5,817 bases of DNA from assembly GCA_031266115.1 (NCBI GenBank), contig JAISBQ010000201.1, positions 1 through 5,817 on the forward strand, read 5' to 3'. Positions 5,803-5,817 of the stretch are shown here, one piece after another. Both the position numbers and the translations under genes were made by a program. The notes beneath the pieces were generated by a model. It did no database searches, was not told where the DNA came from, and saw nothing but the letters and a program-made list of their open reading frames with translations. The stretch's first letter is position 1, and each line of letters opens with the position of its first letter. The stretch comes from Bifidobacteriaceae bacterium. GTDB lineage: Bacteria > Actinomycetota > Actinomycetes > Actinomycetales > WQXJ01.

Positions 5803-5817
5803 TGGTATTCCGCAATC
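5802..5817 (-). repeat. Repeat copy R3 (inverted, cut by the window end)
   Basis: CTGGTATTCCGCAATC is the exact reverse complement of the 16-bp core of R2 (5746-5761), with 40 bp between the two arms. The match runs to the last base of the window, so the true repeat probably continues beyond it; the next bases would be expected to resemble TCGAT if the whole R2 unit is inverted. The function is unknown. It could be the edge of a mobile or MITE-like element, a dispersed intergenic palindrome, or an operator cluster for the next gene. Confidence 0.75.

Noticed and set aside
5699..5817. CRISPR array
   Set aside because: There are only three copies, one inverted, with an 18-bp spacer between the direct copies, a 40-bp gap to the inverted copy and no cas gene in view. 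The geometry does not fit a CRISPR array.

Overview
The window is about 70% G+C, and its coding frames strongly favour G or C in the third position. Three genes appear to use GTG starts, and one leaderless small ORF is likely. Together with Dxs wording typical of the actinobacterial branch (GGHLGPNLG, DRAGLTG.DGPSHNG), this points to a high-GC Gram-positive (Actinomycetota) chromosome. The genus cannot be settled from the sequence. Nothing suggests a phage, a plasmid or a defence island, and most of the window is ordinary chromosome.

Layout. (1) Positions 2-115 (+) hold the last 37 codons of an unrecognised gene. It converges on dxs, with a 9-bp GC-rich hairpin at the junction. (2) Positions 144-2108 (-) hold a complete dxs, encoding 1-deoxy-D-xylulose-5-phosphate synthase, the entry enzyme of the MEP isoprenoid pathway. 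(3) A compact divergent control region (about 2109-2162) carries a near-symmetric TANNNT box readable as a -10 on both strands. On the dxs side it also has a GGATCC-based inverted repeat next to the ribosome binding site. (4) Rightward comes a candidate leaderless 31-codon ORF (2163-2258) whose stop overlaps the GTG start of the next gene as GTGA. (5) That gene (2255-3337) encodes a ferritin-like/VIT1-CCC1 fusion, probably a membrane iron (or manganese) transporter with its own diiron-type domain. (6) It is followed after 19 bp by a Bcr/CflA-type MFS drug efflux transporter (3357-4616) and after a further 73 bp by an AEC-family carrier (4690-5619). (7) The last 200 bp (5620-5817) are non-coding. 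They hold small palindromes and a cluster of three copies of a 16-24-bp repeat, two direct and one inverted, with the inverted copy cut by the window end.

The three rightward membrane proteins could be one transcription unit (metal handling, drug/metabolite efflux, organic anion or auxin-like carrier), but nothing in the sequence shows a shared substrate. The only link to dxs is the shared divergent promoter region. A functional link, such as iron supply for the Fe-S enzymes IspG/IspH of the same pathway, is speculation.

The parts most worth a second look are the divergent promoter with the leaderless, stop-start-overlapped leader ORF, and the repeat cluster at the right edge. No clearly new multi-gene system was found.
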